A DNA stretch of 56,395 bases, from contig JANQSC010000030.1 in the NCBI GenBank assembly GCA_028284235.1, positions 1-56,395 of the forward strand. Reading direction: 5' to 3'. Source of the stretch: Opitutaceae bacterium (GTDB taxonomy: Bacteria > Verrucomicrobiota > Verrucomicrobiia > Opitutales > Opitutaceae). Position numbers and translations under genes: made by a program. Below, in pieces: positions 52,429-56,395 of the stretch (the stretch's first letter is position 1; each line of letters begins with the position of its first letter). The notes under the pieces are model-generated. The model had not been told where the DNA came from. It ran no database searches and saw nothing but the letters and a program-made list of their open reading frames with translations.

Positions 52429-52465
52429 GGATTATGAACTAGGAACGCAGGGTACCTCGGGTTCC

Positions 52466-55351
52466 CTACGCTTTGGACTGCTCCCAGCCAACCAAATTGG
52501 CCTCCAAACGGTCAATCAACGCCGCGCACTGCTTCGACTCCGTTTCCGCCGCTTCCTGCAATTCCTTGCTGTCGACGTACAACCGCTCGATCCCCACTAC
52601 CATGGCTGTGTTGGAAATATAGTGCGCCTTTTCCCCGATCGAAACGAAGTCCCCCGCCGGTTCCAAATCCCGCATCTCGTCGCAAAGCGAATGGACTTCC
52701 TTCAAGGCGTTCTGGACCATTTCCGGCGAAAAAACGCCCATTCCGCGCGAAGCGAAGGCGGTCGAACTGCTCGCGTCTTCCGCCGGCTCCGACGGGTCGA
52801 CACTCTCCGATTCCTCGTCGGATTCATCTGTATCGGCCGCCAACTCCTCAAGCCAAGGAATCGACCGAATCCGCTTTTCCAGATCCTCCTCGAAAAACGG
52901 CTTCCCTAAGAAATCGTTTATCCCCGACGCCATCGCCCGCTCGATCTCCTCCTCGGCCAAGGTCGCCGAAACGCCGATGATCCACGGCTGCGCATCCAAC
53001 CCGGACCGCTCACGCACGATCTTTGCCGCAGTCGGCCCATCCATGCCAGGCATCCGCAAGTCCGTAATGATTAAGTCGTACGCCGCCCCCTTTTCCGACG
53101 CGGGCTTGCCGTCGGCGACTTCGTCGGGAGCGTAACCCAACGACTCGAGATACTGGATGATCAAGCGACGCACCATAGGATTGTCGTCGGCGACCAGCGT
53201 CTTGAGCGGGTAGCGCTCGCCCAGTCGAGCCGTTTCGGCCGCGTCGTAAGCGTCCACCGCGACGGGCGCCTCTTCCGAGTCCTCCTGCCGCTCCACCCGG
53301 AATCGAAACGACGCCGTGAACGTCGACCCTTTGCCAAAATCGCTACTGACCGAAATCCGGCCACCCATCAAATCGACAATTCGTTTTACGATGGCCAAGC
53401 CGAGCCCCGCGCCTTCGCGAGGAGAGGAACCCACTTGGTCCAACTGGATAAACGGCTCGAACAAACGGTCCAAGTCCTCCCCTTTGATTCCCACGCCGGT
53501 GTCCGAAATTATGAAGTCCAGCTCCGCCGCGCCTTCGATCGAACCGCGACTGCGAATGGCGAGCCGGACCGAGCCCTCCTCCGTGTACTTGACCGAGTTG
53601 CCGTACAAATTCAAAAGCACCTGGCGCAGGCGCACCCCGTCCGCGGTTATCACCGCCGGCAAGGCGTCGTCCACCTCCAGCTCCGCCACCAGCCCTTTCT
53701 TCTCAGCCATCGGGCGGATCGTCCGGTAGGTCTCGTCGATCAGATCCTTTAAATGGACCGAATCCTCCTTCAACGCAGAGCTCGCTTTGCGCAGGTTGCT
53801 AAAGTCGAGGATGTCCTGTACGATCCGTAGCAGAATCTTCCCCTCCGACTGGATCGTGTCGAGACAGGCCACCTGTTTTTCGTCCAGACGCGTCCCGCGC
53901 AGCAAATTGCTGTAGCCCAAAACGCTTTGCAGCGGCGTTCGAATTTCATGGCTAATCACCGCCAAAAACTCGCTCTTGGCTCGATCCGCCGCCTCCGCCC
54001 GCTCCTTCGCCAGGGCCAAGTCCGTCTCCGATTCGTTCTCGATTTGGTAGTAGAGGAAGAAGATCACCTGGGCCAGCACGAGCCCGGCAATTATAATCGT
54101 CTGCAACCGAGCGAGAGAAATGTTCCGCATCCACTCGGTCGCCCGTAAATCCATCCCTAGCCAAACACCGCCGCTCCCGATCCCCGAATCCAGAATTGGA
54201 GCGCTTACATTTATTAATAACTCCTGGTCGACGCGAATCGGCCCCAGCAAAAACGGTTCCCCGTTTCCAAATTCCCGGTGCTCCAACAACACGTCCACCG
54301 CTCGACCCACGACACCGCCCGCTTCGATCAAGGCAGAGCGAACCGCGCCGCCATCCGCCTCCCAAAGATACACCTCCGCCACCTCATCCCCGATGTCGCG
54401 AATCGCCCGCGCTTGCGCCTGCAATCCCGTCTCAGTCGTCTCGCTGGAACGAAGCGCCCCTTGGACCAACGCGGCGTCGATCGACAACGCAGCCGTCTGA
54501 GCCCGAGAAATGAAGCCCATCTCCATACGCTCGGTTTCACGCCGGCCGTTCCAAGTCGTCACTAAATAGCTCGCTAGAATAATGCCCGCGAGCGTCGCCG
54601 GCAAAATGCGGTAGCCCCAAATCCCCAGCTTCTCTCGCGCATGCGGCCCCACGTCCTCAATCCGCGCCTGCAATCGGTAAATCCAAAACCCGCCTAGCGC
54701 CAACCAAGCGGAAACGATGCGCAGAAACAGCAGAAGAAATCCGTAAAACGGATACTCGCTGTATGTAACCAACGTTTCGCTACGCAAAAACGCAAGGTGG
54801 TCAGGGTGGAGAACCCACGCGGGAATGAGAAGGAGCAAACCGCCAATCATGACGTACAGCTCGCGCCGCCCGTCCCGGCGAGCCAGCTCCCGAACGCTCC
54901 AGGAGAACCAGACGCAGGCGACCGCCGAAACCAGAAAGGCGACCACCAGAGAATACAGCATCGACCCCACCTCGATCGCGAACCCCAACAAGCCGCAGGC
55001 AATCGCGATTACGGGAGGAAATCGCTTCCCCTTAAAACGATTGAGAACCCGGACCGAACCCTCGATCAGGCAGCCGAGTCCGAGCATTTCGAGCGGGACT
55101 TCTAAACTGAATGTCCGGAAAAACGGGTCCGAAAACGACAGTGTTCGAACGAAGTCCGCCATCGCTTCCGCAAAGGCGAAATAGCCGAACCAAATCCAAA
55201 GCGACTCGCCCTTCTGCCGATCGCACAATGGCTTGGTCCAGGCCAGCAGCCCCAGAAGCGTCCAACCGAAAAACGACAAGAAGACCATGTAGTCCTGCTC
55301 GAAGAGCCATTCCGGAAACTGCAAATCTGAAGGATCAATCTTGGGAGGCAT
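52466..55351 (-). CDS. hybrid sensor histidine kinase with receiver and Hpt domains
   Basis: A 961-residue protein: about seven membrane helices (residues 20-270), a periplasmic-type sensor region (about 275-410), one more membrane helix, then HisKA (FLAVISHEIRTPLQSV, His near 467), HATPase (LNLYGNSVKYTEEGS, ISDTGVGI, GAGLGLAIVKRI), a receiver (ADDNPMVRRL, Asp near 762 in IITDLRMPGMDG, Lys in LGKPF) and a C-terminal Hpt-like domain (His near 911 in AHYISNTAMVVG). The His-Asp-His chain suggests phosphorelay to a separate receiver, and the receiver-only protein at 51191 is downstream on the same strand. Confidence 0.9.
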   Translation of the reverse strand: MPPKIDPSDLQFPEWLFEQDYMVFLSFFGWTLLGLLAWTKPLCDRQKGESLWIWFGYFAFAEAMADFVRTLSFSDPFFRTFSLEVPLEMLGLGCLIEGSVRVLNRFKGKRFPPVIAIACGLLGFAIEVGSMLYSLVVAFLVSAVACVWFSWSVRELARRDGRRELYVMIGGLLLLIPAWVLHPDHLAFLRSETLVTYSEYPFYGFLLLFLRIVSAWLALGGFWIYRLQARIEDVGPHAREKLGIWGYRILPATLAGIILASYLVTTWNGRRETERMEMGFISRAQTAALSIDAALVQGALRSSETTETGLQAQARAIRDIGDEVAEVYLWEADGGAVRSALIEAGGVVGRAVDVLLEHREFGNGEPFLLGPIRVDQELLINVSAPILDSGIGSGGVWLGMDLRATEWMRNISLARLQTIIIAGLVLAQVIFFLYYQIENESETDLALAKERAEAADRAKSEFLAVISHEIRTPLQSVLGYSNLLRGTRLDEKQVACLDTIQSEGKILLRIVQDILDFSNLRKASSALKEDSVHLKDLIDETYRTIRPMAEKKGLVAELEVDDALPAVITADGVRLRQVLLNLYGNSVKYTEEGSVRLAIRSRGSIEGAAELDFIISDTGVGIKGEDLDRLFEPFIQLDQVGSSPREGAGLGLAIVKRIVDLMGGRISVSSDFGKGSTFTASFRFRVERQEDSEEAPVAVDAYDAAETARLGERYPLKTLVADDNPMVRRLIIQYLESLGYAPDEVADGKPASEKGAAYDLIITDLRMPGMDGPTAAKIVRERSGLDAQPWIIGVSATLAEEEIERAMASGINDFLGKPFFEEDLEKRIRSIPWLEELAADTDESDEESESVDPSEPAEDASSSTAFASRGMGVFSPEMVQNALKEVHSLCDEMRDLEPAGDFVSIGEKAHYISNTAMVVGIERLYVDSKELQEAAETESKQCAALIDRLEANLVGWEQSKA

Positions 55352-55447
55352 GCCAAACGCGAAGCCCTATCGATACCGCCCGTTCAAATAGTCACAAGGT
55401 CAAAACACGCAAACGCCCCGAGTTCCCACTAGAAGTCACACCGCTTT

Positions 55448-55479
55448 CATATTCCAATTAGGGAATATTCCTATTGACG
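55448..55479 (+). promoter_or_regulatory. putative ArsR operator/promoter
   Basis: ATATTC-CAATTAGG-GAATAT (55449-55468) is an inverted repeat with 6-bp arms, just upstream of a TTGACG -35-like element (55474-55479), 40-60 bp ahead of arsR. ArsR repressors bind such A+T-rich dyads at their own promoter. Confidence 0.5.
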
Positions 55480-55510
55480 TATATTCAGGATGCTGTTCAG
55501 TCGCGTAATC

Positions 55511-55846
55511 ATGGACCTCGCCTCCTTTTACAAATGCCTCAGCGACCCGACCCGCTTGCGAATCGTCAGCTTGCTGGTCGAGCAGGGCCCATTGTGCGTG
55601 TGCGACCTGCAAGAGTGCTTGGGCGAGCCTCAAGTGAAAATGTCCAAGCATATCGGATACATGAGGAAGTTCGGCCTTCTCGAAATGGAGCGAAAGGCCA
55701 ACTGGAATTTCTATCGTGTCGCCTCCGATCTTCCCCCGATGGTCACCGCAGCCTTGCAGGCGTTTCAGGAGCATAGGAGCGCCATCGAGCCCTTCGCGAC
55801 CGATTTGGAAACGCTGCGCTCCACGAAGCGAGCCGCTTGCTGCTAG
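55511..55846 (+). CDS. arsR: ArsR-family metalloregulatory repressor
   Basis: A 111-residue product from the ATG at 55511 ([16 protein letters not shown]). The winged helix carries the ELCVCDL-like segment [32 protein letters not shown], whose paired Cys in the alpha-3 helix bind arsenite in ArsR. The tail ends in CC. It represses an ars operon until As(III) binds. It is followed after 23 bp by arsC, then an aquaporin gene, all on the plus strand. Confidence 0.9.
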   Translation: MDLASFYKCLSDPTRLRIVSLLVEQGPLCVCDLQECLGEPQVKMSKHIGYMRKFGLLEMERKANWNFYRVASDLPPMVTAALQAFQEHRSAIEPFATDLETLRSTKRAACC

Positions 55847-55869
55847 CCTGTCGTTCAATCCAGAATTTC

Positions 55870-56307
55870 ATGAACAAAAAACGAGTCCTCATTCTCTGTA
55901 CCGGAAACTCCTGCCGCAGCCACATGGCGGAAGGCATATTGCGAGCCGCCGCGTCCGACCTCTTCGAAGTCCACTCCGCAGGATCCAATCCGGCGGGGTA
56001 TGTCCATCCGGAAGCGATCGCCGCGCTCGACGAGATTGGCATCGACCTTTCCGGCCACACTTCCAAGCACATGGACGAATTTCTGAACCGCGATATCCAC
56101 ACCGTCATTACAGTCTGCGGAAACGCGGATCAAGCGTGCCCCGTGTATCCTGGCCAAGTGAATCGCTACCATTGGGGCTTCTTCGACCCCGCTAAAGCGG
56201 TCGGCTCCGAGTCGGAGATCAAACAGTCGTTCCGCGACATCCGCGACCAAATCAAACTCGTATTCGAGGCCTACGCTGCGGGCGTCCAAGAAGGAAGCGC
56301 GTCATGA
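55870..56307 (+). CDS. arsC: arsenate reductase, LMW protein-tyrosine-phosphatase type
   Basis: A 145-residue enzyme. The P-loop [12 protein letters not shown] (near residue 10) holds the nucleophilic Cys, and the redox Cys pair is seen in [11 protein letters not shown]. This thioredoxin-linked ArsC family reduces arsenate to arsenite. The ATG at 55870 is the first of the domain. Its stop overlaps the next gene's ATG (ATGA), so the operon is tightly coupled. Confidence 0.92.
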   Translation: MNKKRVLILCTGNSCRSHMAEGILRAAASDLFEVHSAGSNPAGYVHPEAIAALDEIGIDLSGHTSKHMDEFLNRDIHTVITVCGNADQACPVYPGQVNRYHWGFFDPAKAVGSESEIKQSFRDIRDQIKLVFEAYAAGVQEGSAS

Positions 56308-56395
56308 CCGACAAAAAGTGGATCATCGGAGAGTTCCTCGGGACCTTCCTCCTCGTGTTTTTCGGATGTGGCAGCGTCGCCACCGCCGTCGCCCT
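56304..56395 (+). CDS. MIP/aquaglyceroporin (partial, cut by window end)
   Basis: The first 30 codons read [20 protein letters not shown], then [10 protein letters not shown], the first helix of the major intrinsic protein family (EFLGTFxLVFFGCG). In an arsR-arsC context it is likely an AqpS-type channel that lets arsenite out down its gradient, in place of an ArsB/Acr3 pump. Only the start is in the window; no pump gene is visible before the end. Confidence 0.75.
   Translation, partial: MTDKKWIIGEFLGTFLLVFFGCGSVATAVA

Overview
The window looks like a chromosomal segment of a Verrucomicrobiota bacterium, most likely class Opitutia. The evidence is two VPDSG-CTERM (exosortase C type) surface proteins, a protein of a family restricted to Planctomycetes and Verrucomicrobia, a Bacteroidetes/Verrucomicrobia-type PurF, a sulfatase, and a subtilase ending in repeats common in this phylum. 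Functions below rest on motifs read by eye; no database search was run.

Layout. 0-6 kb: HNH nuclease, small conserved genes, and purF-purM on the minus strand. 6-13 kb: exported or membrane proteins (vWA-like, LysM, sulfatase, LamG/purple-acid-phosphatase fusion). 13.5-26.7 kb: an accessory block of small, A+T-richer genes, nearly all on the minus strand (VOC and GNAT proteins, small membrane proteins, an ECF sigma factor with a likely anti-sigma partner, a GATase-like protein). Several junctions carry paired AAC/GTT cores with complementary arms, which resemble integron attC sites; no integrase is visible, so this may be a cassette cluster lacking an integrase (CALIN). Inside the block sit two tandem plus-strand VPDSG-CTERM genes, each with a matching sigma-54 promoter and an upstream 37-bp palindrome, and each bordered by remnants of the neighbouring PHP gene.

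26.8-37.8 kb: uvrA, a MuiA-type exported protein, a giant DUF2339 membrane protein, a 204-bp tandem repeat carrying long palindromes, and monomeric isocitrate dehydrogenase. 37.8-45.4 kb: secreted subtilase, xerC-type recombinase, a 278-bp MITE with target-site duplication, mazG, trpC, rsmA. 45.5-51 kb: lexA with two coupled small genes and a perfect palindrome over its start, a possible 6S-like RNA with terminator, an M16 protease and mog. 51-55.4 kb: a hybrid histidine kinase and a receiver protein. 55.4 kb to the end: an arsenic operon, arsR-arsC-aquaglyceroporin (cut by the window edge).

Intergenic space is packed with short dispersed inverted repeats of several families (REP/REPIN-like and MITE-like). 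Some of them supply stop codons, C-terminal codons or even signal-peptide codons to neighbouring genes.
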